This document shows positions 55,292-63,245 of a stretch of 64,000 nucleotides of DNA, piece after piece; the stretch's first letter is position 1; each line of letters opens with the position of its first letter. A model generated the notes under the pieces. That model ran no database searches, had not been told where the DNA came from, and was given only the letters and a program-made list of their open reading frames with translations. The position numbers and the translations under genes were made by a program. Where the stretch lies: contig NZ_VTVA01000003.1 of assembly GCF_008638345.1 (NCBI RefSeq), forward strand, positions 157,007 through 221,006, read 5' to 3'. This DNA is from Pseudomonas saliphila. Its GTDB lineage: Bacteria > Pseudomonadota > Gammaproteobacteria > Pseudomonadales > Pseudomonadaceae.

Positions 55292-55589
55292 ATCGGTCAC
55301 TCGCTACACAATTTCATCCAGTTTAAACCCGGACGCCAACTGTTTAACGGCGCCGCAACAAAAAATTCGGCACGCTAGCGCGCTTCCTTCGACTCCCCCA
55401 TTCGATGCAAGGCGTATGTCGGTGAGTTGTTACGCCACCCGGGATCAAATCACCTTTTTGGGTGAACTGATGCGGCTGACACCGCTCAAAGACAGTGGCG
55501 CGACGGACACCAAAGGATCGATGCGCTTTTTTTTGGATAAAAATCAAAGAGGTGGGCGACCGACGCGTCGCCCGCCAGCAAGGATCGTC

Positions 55590-57041
55590 ATGGATATAAA
55601 CAGAGTCAGCGCACGAGCCATACATGAAAAACACTACGAACTAGTGGTCATTGGATCCGGTTTCGGCTCCACCTTCTTCCTCAACGAAGCCCTCAAGCAT
55701 CTTGACGGCCGGGCGCTGATCATCGAATGGGGCGACTTTCACCCCTGGGCCTGGCAGATCGAAGCGCAGCGCAATTCCGTCATCAGCCAAGAGCACACCT
55801 ACACCAACCGGGGCGAGAAACCCTGGAACATGACCATTGCACTGGGCGGCGGGATGAATTGCTGGTACTCGCAAACGCCGCGCTTCCATCCCCACGATTT
55901 CGAAACACAGTCACGCTACGGCGTTGGCCAGGACTGGCCGTTCGGCTATGACGAGCTTGAGCCCTACTACTGCCATGCCGAAGACATCATGTCGATTGCC
56001 GGCGATCCCGATATGGGCCGGATGCTACCGCGCAGTCAGGATTTCCCGCAGCCTCCGCACAAGGGCTCCTCGATCGATATGCTGATGAAGGCCGCCATGC
56101 CTGACCACCATTTCATCATGCCCACCGGGCGCGCCCGCGTGGCTACCGATACCCGCAATGCCTGCTGCGCCACCGCCACCTGCAACCTCTGCCCGGTCAA
56201 TGCCAAGTTCACGGCCGAAAACGGGTTCGCTGCGCTGTACAGCCATCCCAAGGTGGATGTGTGTCTGAAGAGCGAAGTCCGCTCGCTGGAATATGCCGGC
56301 GATACCATCAGCGGCGCGACCATTGTCGCCGACGGTGAAGAATTCAAGGTATTCGGCGACCTGTTCGTGCTCGGCGCCAACGCCATCCAGAGCCCGGCTA
56401 TATTGCTGCGCTCAGATATCGCCCACGGCCAGACTGGCATGGGTCTGCATGAGCAGGTAGGCGCCGATGTCGAGGTCTACCTCAACGGACTGGGCAATTT
56501 CGACGGCAGCACCATTACTACCGGTCTGAACTACGCGTTTTATGACGGCGACTTCCGTAAGGAGCGCTCCGCCTGCCTGGTTTATTTCGAAAACCGCTGG
56601 CCCCATGGGCTACGTACCGAGCGTGGTCGCTGGAATGAAACCCTGCCCCTGATGCTCGCGACCGAAGATCTGCCGCACGTGGATAATCGCATCACGCTGG
56701 ACCCCGACACTGGCAACGCCATCATCAACTATCACGGCGAATCGAGCTACGCAGCCAGAGGCCTGGAGTACGCAATCGAGCACCTGGGGGAGCTGCTTGC
56801 ACCGTTGCCGGTTGAGGCGATCCACTATCGCCGCAAGCGCGTAACCGAGTCACATGTGCAAGGTACGCTGCGTATGGGCAAAAACGGCGACGGCTCGGTG
56901 GTTGATGGCGACATGATTCACCATAGCAAGCGCAACCTGATGGTGGTTGGGACGTCGACTTATCCGAGCTGCTCCCCCGCCAATCCCAGTCTGACCGCGG
57001 CGGCGCTGTCTATCCGCGCAGCAGCACGACTTTACAGTTAA
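55590..57041 (+). CDS. GMC-family FAD dehydrogenase with a cysteine cluster
   Basis: An FAD-dependent alcohol/sugar-type dehydrogenase of 483 residues. The FAD motif GSGFGSTFF is near 22, and the GMC signatures are HVQGTLRMG and PSCSPANPSLTAAA at the C-terminus. Cysteines 192, 193, 198 and 201 (CC-x4-C-x2-C) resemble the 3Fe-4S ligands of bacterial FAD-glucose dehydrogenase alpha subunits, which usually read CC-x4-C-x3-C. There is no signal peptide; export would depend on the Tat-signal partner that follows after 9 bases. The substrate is unknown. ATG 55590 follows AAGGATCGTC; the longer frame upstream is unsupported. Confidence 0.88.
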   Translation: MDINRVSARAIHEKHYELVVIGSGFGSTFFLNEALKHLDGRALIIEWGDFHPWAWQIEAQRNSVISQEHTYTNRGEKPWNMTIALGGGMNCWYSQTPRFHPHDFETQSRYGVGQDWPFGYDELEPYYCHAEDIMSIAGDPDMGRMLPRSQDFPQPPHKGSSIDMLMKAAMPDHHFIMPTGRARVATDTRNACCATATCNLCPVNAKFTAENGFAALYSHPKVDVCLKSEVRSLEYAGDTISGATIVADGEEFKVFGDLFVLGANAIQSPAILLRSDIAHGQTGMGLHEQVGADVEVYLNGLGNFDGSTITTGLNYAFYDGDFRKERSACLVYFENRWPHGLRTERGRWNETLPLMLATEDLPHVDNRITLDPDTGNAIINYHGESSYAARGLEYAIEHLGELLAPLPVEAIHYRRKRVTESHVQGTLRMGKNGDGSVVDGDMIHHSKRNLMVVGTSTYPSCSPANPSLTAAALSIRAAARLYS

Positions 57042-57050
57042 GGAGCGCCC

Positions 57051-57470
57051 ATGAATCGACGAAAATTTCTGGCTCTATCGGCTGCCACGGTAAGCGTGGC
57101 GGCGCTGGGCTCGGCGGCAATCGTATTCGAAGACAGCCACAGCTTTATTCCCGCTCTGCTGCACGAGTATATCGGCGATTATCAAATGGATGAGGAACAG
57201 GAGAACAACTTCGTCGATGCCTTTGCCGAGCACTATGGCGCCGACAAGCTGATGGCAGTCATCGGGCTCTACCGAATCCGCTCGGGCACCGGGCTGGGAA
57301 CCCGTTACACCAACGCCAAGGTCGATGAGTTCGAGCGCAAGCTGGTGACGGACTTCCTGGTGACAACCGATTATCTGGCCAAGCAGGATCAGCCCAACCC
57401 TCGGGTGAACTTCATCGGGTTCAAAATTGCGTGCAATAACCCCTTTGCGCAATTCACCGGGCTGAGCTGA
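57051..57470 (+). CDS. Tat-signal small subunit partner of the GMC dehydrogenase
   Basis: A 139-residue protein starting MNRRKFLALSAATVSVAA, a twin-arginine signal. The rest resembles the small (gamma) subunit of membrane-bound gluconate / FAD-glucose dehydrogenases (gluconate 2-dehydrogenase subunit 3 type), which carries the catalytic subunit across the membrane. The ATG follows AAGGAGCGCCC. No cytochrome c subunit gene follows; the next gene is an MFS transporter. Confidence 0.82.
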   Translation: MNRRKFLALSAATVSVAALGSAAIVFEDSHSFIPALLHEYIGDYQMDEEQENNFVDAFAEHYGADKLMAVIGLYRIRSGTGLGTRYTNAKVDEFERKLVTDFLVTTDYLAKQDQPNPRVNFIGFKIACNNPFAQFTGLS

Positions 57471-57590
57471 TCGCAGGAACCTGCCCATGGCTTTCTGGTC
57501 ATGGATCGCTCCGATAACCTGCCTTGGTCGAATAGCCATTTGCTGTAAAAATCGCGACTCTTGTACGCCTGCCAGACAAACGAGACCCGC

Positions 57591-58805
57591 ATGTCGTCAC
57601 CCACAGCTCTATGCGCTACCCGCTCCATTGACCGTACCCGGGTGATACTCGCCGGTATATGCGCGTTGATACTAACCGTTGGCCTGGCCCGCTTCGCCTA
57701 CACACCGTTGTTGCCGATCATGCGGGACGGCGCCGGTCTGAGCGATCTGGCGGGCGGCTGGCTGGCCACCTTCAACTACATGGGGTACATGGCCGGAGCG
57801 CTGCTCGCTGCAACAACCAACGATCTCCAGCGCAAGTTCCTGTTCTATCGCGCGGGCCTGCTGATTGCAGTTGTCAGCACGGCAGCCATGGGCTTCACAG
57901 ACAATCTGTATCTGTGGGTTGCGTTACGCTTCATCGCTGGGGTATCCAGCGCCGGCGGACTGCTCATCGCATCCGGGTTGGTGCTCAACTGGTTGATCAA
58001 CCATGGCTACAAAGGCGAGCTGGGACTGCATTTCGCCGGACTCGGTGCCGGGATCGTAGTCTCCGGGCTGGCAGTCAGCGCCATGGTTGGCGCACTCACC
58101 TGGGACAGCCAGTGGATAGGTTTGGGATTGCTTGGCATCCTATTCTTTCTGCCGGCCTGGTTCTGGTTGCCGGCACCTGTTCCCGTCGTCGCGCACGCCA
58201 CCAAGACCCAGGCAATACAGACACCTTTGGCACCCTCCTCACGGTGGATGTGGTTGTTTATTGCCGCGTATTTCTGCGCTGGGGTTGGCTTCGTGATCAG
58301 CGCGACCTTTATCGTCGCCATCGTCGAGCAGTTACCTGTCTTCGCGGGTAACGGCCCCTGGGTCTGGGTGGTGGTAGGATTGGCTGCGGCACCTGCGAGC
58401 TTTCTCTGGGACCGCATTGCAGGCGTAATAGGAGGCATATACGCCCTATTGATGGCCTACGGGTTACAGATTCTGTCCATCCTGCTTCCTGCAGTGAGCG
58501 CTGACACCTTTGCCAATCTGCTCAGTGCGGCACTGTTCGGCATCACCTTCGTAGGCATTGTTAGCCTGACGCTGTCGATTATTGGCCGGCACTTCCCGGC
58601 CAACCCCTCCAAAGCCATGGCGCGCCTGACACTCAGTTATGGGGTGGCGCAGATTGCAGCACCGGCAATGGCGGGCTACATCGCCACGATCAGCGGTAGC
58701 TATCGCGGGGCTCTATTCATCGCGGCAGGCACGATGGCAGTCGGTATGCTGTTGTTGCTGGCGATCATGCGCCAGGAACGGCGCGAACTTGCCGCTGTCA
58801 GTTGA
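57591..58805 (+). CDS. YbfB/YjiJ family MFS transporter
   Basis: A major facilitator of 404 residues and about twelve membrane helices. The first-helix region (LTVGLARFAYTPLLPIMRDGAGLS) and GWLATFNYMGYMAGAL are characteristic of the YbfB/YjiJ family. The substrate is unknown. ATG 57591 is chosen; an in-frame ATG at 57561 would add ten polar residues. It may belong with the upstream dehydrogenase genes, 120 bases away on the same strand. Confidence 0.87.
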   Translation: MSSPTALCATRSIDRTRVILAGICALILTVGLARFAYTPLLPIMRDGAGLSDLAGGWLATFNYMGYMAGALLAATTNDLQRKFLFYRAGLLIAVVSTAAMGFTDNLYLWVALRFIAGVSSAGGLLIASGLVLNWLINHGYKGELGLHFAGLGAGIVVSGLAVSAMVGALTWDSQWIGLGLLGILFFLPAWFWLPAPVPVVAHATKTQAIQTPLAPSSRWMWLFIAAYFCAGVGFVISATFIVAIVEQLPVFAGNGPWVWVVVGLAAAPASFLWDRIAGVIGGIYALLMAYGLQILSILLPAVSADTFANLLSAALFGITFVGIVSLTLSIIGRHFPANPSKAMARLTLSYGVAQIAAPAMAGYIATISGSYRGALFIAAGTMAVGMLLLLAIMRQERRELAAVS

Positions 58806-58831
58806 TCGCGCGGGTGATTGCGCTGGCCGCA

Positions 58832-59131
58832 TCAGCCGCTTGCAAGAATAGCGTCCAACAACCCGGGGAAGCGCTGATCCAGCTCCTCGCGGCGTAGCGA
58901 GTTCATATGCATGGTGCCCACCGCCAGGGTGCAGACCAGTCCACAGTCACGCAACACCCGAAAATGATGAGACATGCTCGATTTGGGGCGGCCACCGTCC
59001 AGCTCTCCGCAACTTGCCCTATCGACTTCGGCCAACTTGCGGACAATTTCCATACGCACTGGATCGCTGAGGGCATATAGCACTCGCTCTAGAACCAACT
59101 CGCTGGCGGGGGGGTGTTTATAAGGTCTCAT
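58832..59131 (-). CDS. ArsR-family transcriptional repressor
   Basis: A 99-residue winged-helix repressor of the ArsR type (LSDPVRMEIVRKLAEVD; SSMSHHFRVLRDCGLV). The cysteines at C41 and in DCGLVC could sense metal or redox state, but the classical ArsR CxC metal box is absent. The gene is divergent from xenA. The intergenic region holds a palindrome, so it probably controls xenA and itself. Confidence 0.88.
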   Translation of the reverse strand: MRPYKHPPASELVLERVLYALSDPVRMEIVRKLAEVDRASCGELDGGRPKSSMSHHFRVLRDCGLVCTLAVGTMHMNSLRREELDQRFPGLLDAILASG

Positions 59132-59167
59132 GGCCCGAATAGTACACGGAGCTTTACTCGAGGACCA

Positions 59168-59189
59168 TAGTTCTAATATTATCGAACTA
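59168..59189. promoter_or_regulatory. Candidate operator between arsR-type gene and xenA
   Basis: TAGTTC TAATATTATC GAACTA is a 6-10-6 inverted repeat in the 118-base spacer of a divergent repressor/flavoenzyme pair. Its AT-rich centre and symmetrical arms are typical of ArsR-family operators. It lies 61-82 bases before the xenA start and 37-58 bases before the repressor start, so one site could serve both genes. Confidence 0.65.
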
Positions 59190-59249
59190 CAGAAACATAG
59201 ACCTCTGCAAAATCAGTCATTTTTTCACTTCGCTCCACAGGAGTTCTCC

Positions 59250-60338
59250 ATGTCCGCCCTTTTTCAGCCTTTCAAACTCAAGGACGTCACCCTTCGCAAC
59301 CGGATTGCCGTTCCACCGATGTGCATGTATTCAGCCGACGACGGCCTGATCAACGACTGGCACCAGGTGCACCTCACCTCGCTGGCCCGCGGCGGTGCTG
59401 GACTGGTCGTGGTAGAAGCCACCGCCGTCTCACCGGAAGGCCGCATATCCCCCGGCTGCGCCGGCATCTGGAACGACCAGCTGGCACAGGCGTTCATCCC
59501 TGCGGTTAAAGCCATCAAGGCGGCGGGTTCGGTCCCGGGGATTCAGATTGCCCATGCCGGGCGTAAGGCAAGTGCCAACCGACCCTGGGAAGGCGATGAT
59601 CACATCCCTAACGACGATCCCCTCGGCTGGCAGACCATTGCTCCTTCTGCTATTGCCTTCGGGGCCAATCTGCCGAAGCAGCCCACAGCCATGACGCTGG
59701 ATGACATTGCCCGAGTGCGCGATGACTTCGTCAATGCCGCCATTCGTGCCCGCGACGTGGGTTTTGAGTGGCTTGAACTGCACTTCGCCCACGGTTATCT
59801 GGCGCAGTCGTTCTTCTCCGAACATTCCAATCAGCGTGACGACAAATACGGCGGCAGCTTTGAAAATCGCAGTCGCTTCCTGCTGGAAACTCTGGCGGCG
59901 GTGCGCGAAGTATGGCCTGAGCACTTGCCTCTGACCGCGCGCTTCGGGGTTCTCGAGTTCGACGGACGTGACGGGCAGACCCTGGCCGAATCAATCGACC
60001 TCACACGACGGATGAAAACCGGCGGGCTTGATCTGCTCAGCGTCAGCATCGGCTTTACTATCCCAGAGGGCCGCGTGCCTTGGGCTCCAGGGTTCATGGG
60101 CCCGATAGCTCAGCGAGTTCGAGAGGAAGCCGGCATTCCCGTTTCCTCGGCGTGGGGCTTTGGTGACCCCAAGGTGGCGGAACAGGCAGTAGCAACCGGG
60201 CAGCTGGATCAGGTTCTGGTCGGCAAAGCGCATCTGGCCAACCCCAACTGGAGCTACCAGGCAGGCCGGGAGCTGGGTATCGAGAAGCCTTCCTGGACAC
60301 TGCCAGCCCCCTATGCTCATTGGTTAGAACGCTATTGA
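59250..60338 (+). CDS. xenA: XenA-type old yellow enzyme (NADH:flavin oxidoreductase)
   Basis: An FMN-dependent ene-reductase that reduces activated alkenes and nitro compounds. The 362-residue protein is close to Pseudomonas putida XenA in all visible signatures: Cys25 in PPMCMY, which tunes the flavin; His178 and His181 in LHFAHGY; Tyr183; and the C-terminal PAPYAHWLERY. ATG 59250 follows CAGGAGTTCTCC. It faces an ArsR-type repressor, suggesting induction by electrophiles. Confidence 0.94.
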   Translation: MSALFQPFKLKDVTLRNRIAVPPMCMYSADDGLINDWHQVHLTSLARGGAGLVVVEATAVSPEGRISPGCAGIWNDQLAQAFIPAVKAIKAAGSVPGIQIAHAGRKASANRPWEGDDHIPNDDPLGWQTIAPSAIAFGANLPKQPTAMTLDDIARVRDDFVNAAIRARDVGFEWLELHFAHGYLAQSFFSEHSNQRDDKYGGSFENRSRFLLETLAAVREVWPEHLPLTARFGVLEFDGRDGQTLAESIDLTRRMKTGGLDLLSVSIGFTIPEGRVPWAPGFMGPIAQRVREEAGIPVSSAWGFGDPKVAEQAVATGQLDQVLVGKAHLANPNWSYQAGRELGIEKPSWTLPAPYAHWLERY

Positions 60339-60357
60339 TTAGCGCTCCCGAATAGAC

Positions 60358-60385
60358 CAACAAGGCGGCTCCGGCCGCCTTGTTG
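60358..60385 (+). terminator. Rho-independent terminator after xenA
   Basis: A perfect 12-bp stem (CAACAAGGCGGC / GCCGCCTTGTTG) with loop TCCG lies 19 bases past the xenA stop. The A and T of the outer stem give the T-containing tail. Confidence 0.8.
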
Positions 60386-60469
60386 CGTTCAGGCCTGTAG
60401 CGTTTGAGGAACTATGGTGATTGGCTGGCTTTCCTAAGACTACATACCTATGGATAGGCGGAGACCACC

Positions 60470-60814
60470 ATGAACACGCTCATCAAAGCCTGCGGGATCG
60501 CGCTCTGCCTGCCCCTCACGGTCACGGCTAACCAAGCCTCGTTGAACCTTGAACTCAACGGGCTCGACATTGATAGCCGGATCGTCAATACCGATGCCAC
60601 GCGCGGACCTGACGCGACCGGAATCGATCTGGTCCGCGTCACCAACAACACCGAGGCAAACGTTCTCTGCCAGCTGAAGCCGGCTCCGAATGAACCTAAT
60701 ATGAAATCGTCCCGAGCCATCGATATTGCGCCCGGCAGACAGGCGACACTGCATCTACAAGGCAGCTACCGGGATGTGAAATCCACCGCCACGTTGAAGT
60801 GCTCACCTAATTGA
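60470..60814 (+). CDS. Small exported protein of unknown function
   Basis: A 114-residue protein with a signal peptide (about 1-20, LCLPLTVTANQ). The mature part is a short beta-rich domain. Two Cys (VLCQLKP; TLKCSPN) are likely to form a disulfide. It resembles a Pseudomonas family of small exported proteins sometimes mislabelled 3-phosphoglycerate kinase. The function is unknown. The ATG follows GGCGGAGACCACC. Confidence 0.78.
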   Translation: MNTLIKACGIALCLPLTVTANQASLNLELNGLDIDSRIVNTDATRGPDATGIDLVRVTNNTEANVLCQLKPAPNEPNMKSSRAIDIAPGRQATLHLQGSYRDVKSTATLKCSPN

Positions 60815-61030
60815 GCCAGACCTGCCCGGGCCACATACCACCCTCTTCCCCCTGCCGAACAGGCTTGCCACCCAATCCTGACGCGGGGTCTGCCTGTTCA
60901 GGGGTGAGCTGGGGGTCAGGCTCGGCGCTGCGCCCAAACGCCGCAGCCAGACGCAGGCCGCTTGGACACGAAGCAGCGAAGCGCTAACATACAGCCTTAT
61001 ATAGCCCTTGATGGGTACACGAGGTTCAAG

Positions 61031-61312
61031 ATGACAATTCGTAACAGCCTGGCAATCGCCTGCGTTCTTTCCGCCTTTGCCCTCCCCACTTACGCGCAAA
61101 CCTGTACCCCCGAAGACGCAATGCACCGGGCGGAAGTGGCTGCGGAAACGATTAACCGTATCGCTGATAACGATCCCGAGAAGGCCGCCGCGCTCCATCA
61201 GAAGCTGCTGGATTTCCAGGAACGTGACCCTACCCGCGACCGCCACAGCGCTTGCGAGGCCTATGACCGCATTATCGCCGAACTCGAGCGGGAAGATGAG
61301 CAAGCCGAGTAA
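61031..61312 (+). CDS. Small exported helical protein of unknown function
   Basis: A 93-residue protein with a signal peptide ending LPTYAQ. The mature part is about 70 residues, mostly helical and charged, with one Cys near its start (TCTPEDAM) and one near the end (SACEAYD), likely a disulfide. ATG 61031 has GAGG six bases before it. No family is recognised with confidence. Confidence 0.75.
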   Translation: MTIRNSLAIACVLSAFALPTYAQTCTPEDAMHRAEVAAETINRIADNDPEKAAALHQKLLDFQERDPTRDRHSACEAYDRIIAELEREDEQAE

Positions 61313-61406
61313 TCGATATTATCGATAGGTTCATTGAACTTTTCGCGTTATTAAATCAGTTTCTTTGCCCATAGACTAAGAAGCATATCCTTACGGAGGT
61401 GCTTTT

Positions 61407-62261
61407 ATGTCCGCTCTACGTACAAGACAACTTGTCGAGAAAATCGCCGGCCGAGCCACATCGGACGGCGACGGCGTCAAACTCACTCGGGTGTTTGGCG
61501 GTCAGGGTCCGGAACGTTTTGACCCTTTTCTGATGCTTGATGAGTTCGGGTCCGACGAAGCGTCGGATTACATCGGCGGATTCCCTTCCCATCCGCACCG
61601 CGGCTTCGAGACGGTTACCTATATGCTCGAGGGTCGCATGCTGCACGAGGATCACCTCGGCAACCGGGGATTGCTGGAGCCCGGCGGTGTGCAGTGGATG
61701 ACGGCAGGACGGGGAATAATCCATTCGGAAATGCCGCAGCAGAGCTCAGGCCTGATGCGTGGTTTTCAGCTATGGATCAACCTGCCCGCCGAGCAGAAGA
61801 TGCAACCGGCCAGCTATCAGGATATGCCGGCGGATGCATTCCCCTTCCACAGCATTCCGGGCGGCCAGCTCAAGATGATTGCAGGCACGCTCAGGGTCGC
61901 GAATCAGACTCTGTCTGGTCCGATTCAGGACAAGCCCACCGAGCCCCTGTATGTCGATCTGCATCTGGAACCAAATCAGGCTTTCGATACATCGATAGCC
62001 GAATACCTGAATGCGCTGGTTTACGTCTACGAAGGCGCTGTTCGGATTGGTGAAGCAGATCTGCAGACGAGCCAGCTTGGACGACTGGATGCTGGCGAGC
62101 AGCTTTCCATTCTGTCTGGCACTGGCGGTGCACGCGTGTTAATCCTCGCCGGCAAGCCACTGAGGGAACCCGTGGTGCAATACGGGCCATTCGTCATGAA
62201 CAGCCGCGAGGAGATTGAACAGACACTGCGCGATTACCGTAGTGGTCAACTCGCAGGCTGA
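61407..62261 (+). CDS. Pirin family protein
   Basis: A cupin-fold pirin of 284 residues. The N-terminal cupin metal site is visible in FPSHPHRGFETVTYMLEG (two His and a Glu). The segment GGVQWMTAGRGIIHSEMP is characteristic of pirins. Some bacterial pirins have quercetinase activity; the role here is unknown. The ATG follows ACGGAGGTGCTTTT, a very strong site. The gene stands alone. Confidence 0.93.
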   Translation: MSALRTRQLVEKIAGRATSDGDGVKLTRVFGGQGPERFDPFLMLDEFGSDEASDYIGGFPSHPHRGFETVTYMLEGRMLHEDHLGNRGLLEPGGVQWMTAGRGIIHSEMPQQSSGLMRGFQLWINLPAEQKMQPASYQDMPADAFPFHSIPGGQLKMIAGTLRVANQTLSGPIQDKPTEPLYVDLHLEPNQAFDTSIAEYLNALVYVYEGAVRIGEADLQTSQLGRLDAGEQLSILSGTGGARVLILAGKPLREPVVQYGPFVMNSREEIEQTLRDYRSGQLAG

Positions 62262-62274
62262 TAGGTGGTTCAGG

Positions 62275-62874
62275 TCAAGCGATAGGCGTACGCCCCGCCA
62301 GGGCATGCGCCAGCGTACCGCCATCAATGAACTCCAGCTCGCCTCCTAGCGGAATGCCATGGGCCAGCCGTGAGACCCGGATCCCCCTGGGTCTCAGCAA
62401 GTTGGCAATGTAGTGGGCGGTCGCTTCGCCCTCGACTGTGGGATTGGTCGCCAATATGACTTCGGTGACTTCCCTGCCTTCCAGCGCCTGCAGCAAAGCA
62501 GGGATGCCGATTTCCTCCGGCCCCTGACCATCAATCGGCGACAGATGCCCCTTCAGTACGAAGTAGCGTCCGTTGAATCCGCCAGCCTGCTCGATAGCCC
62601 AGACGTCGGCCGGGCTCTGCAGAATGCAGAGCAGGCCATCGTCACGGCGTGGATCGGAGCACAGCGAGCAGATATCGGTCTCACTGAGCATGCGACAGCG
62701 TGAGCAATACCCTACTCCATCCATTGCGGCCTCCAGCGCGTGCGCAAGATGGCGGGCGACATTCCGGTCACGCTCCAGCATGTTCAAGGCCATGCGCTGA
62801 GCAGTCTTTGGGCCGACGCCCGGCAGTCCTCGCAGGGCGTCGATCAACTGGCGAATCAGGGGGCTGAAACTCAT
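62275..62874 (-). CDS. recR: Recombination protein RecR
   Basis: Acts with RecF and RecO to load RecA at gaps. The 199-residue protein has the helix-hairpin-helix ([12 protein letters not shown]), the Cys4 zinc finger (CSRC ... CSLC) and the Toprim domain ([13 protein letters not shown]). It is downstream of ybaB and dnaX, the standard dnaX-ybaB-recR order. Confidence 0.97.
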   Translation of the reverse strand: MSFSPLIRQLIDALRGLPGVGPKTAQRMALNMLERDRNVARHLAHALEAAMDGVGYCSRCRMLSETDICSLCSDPRRDDGLLCILQSPADVWAIEQAGGFNGRYFVLKGHLSPIDGQGPEEIGIPALLQALEGREVTEVILATNPTVEGEATAHYIANLLRPRGIRVSRLAHGIPLGGELEFIDGGTLAHALAGRTPIA

Positions 62875-62894
62875 TGAATTCCTTGTTGGTTACC

Positions 62895-63221
62895 TCAGAA
62901 TGGCATCTTGAAACCTTCAGGCAAGTTCATGCCCGAGGTCATTCCAGCCATCTTATCCTTGCTTTCAGCTTCCAGCTTGCGCACGGCATCGTTAAACGCC
63001 GCGGCAATCAGGTCTTCAAGCACTTCCTTGTCTTCGCTGAGCAGGCTGTCGTCAATGCTGACGCGACGCACATCGTGGCGACCAGTCATGACAACCGATA
63101 CCAGGCCTGCACCGGACTGACCGGTGACCTCGGCGTTGGCCAGTTCTTCCTGCATCTTCGCCATTTTTTCCTGCATTTCCTGAGCCTGTTTCATCAGGCC
63201 TGCCATGCCACCTTTCATCAT
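62895..63221 (-). CDS. ybaB: YbaB/EbfC nucleoid-associated protein
   Basis: A 108-residue DNA-binding protein of the YbaB/EbfC family, a dimer that coats DNA. It begins [20 protein letters not shown] and has the conserved [22 protein letters not shown]. The ATG follows GAGGACGCGATC. It lies between dnaX and recR. Confidence 0.96.
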   Translation of the reverse strand: MMKGGMAGLMKQAQEMQEKMAKMQEELANAEVTGQSGAGLVSVVMTGRHDVRRVSIDDSLLSEDKEVLEDLIAAAFNDAVRKLEAESKDKMAGMTSGMNLPEGFKMPF

Positions 63222-63245
63222 GATCGCGTCCTCAGTTAAAAGTTT

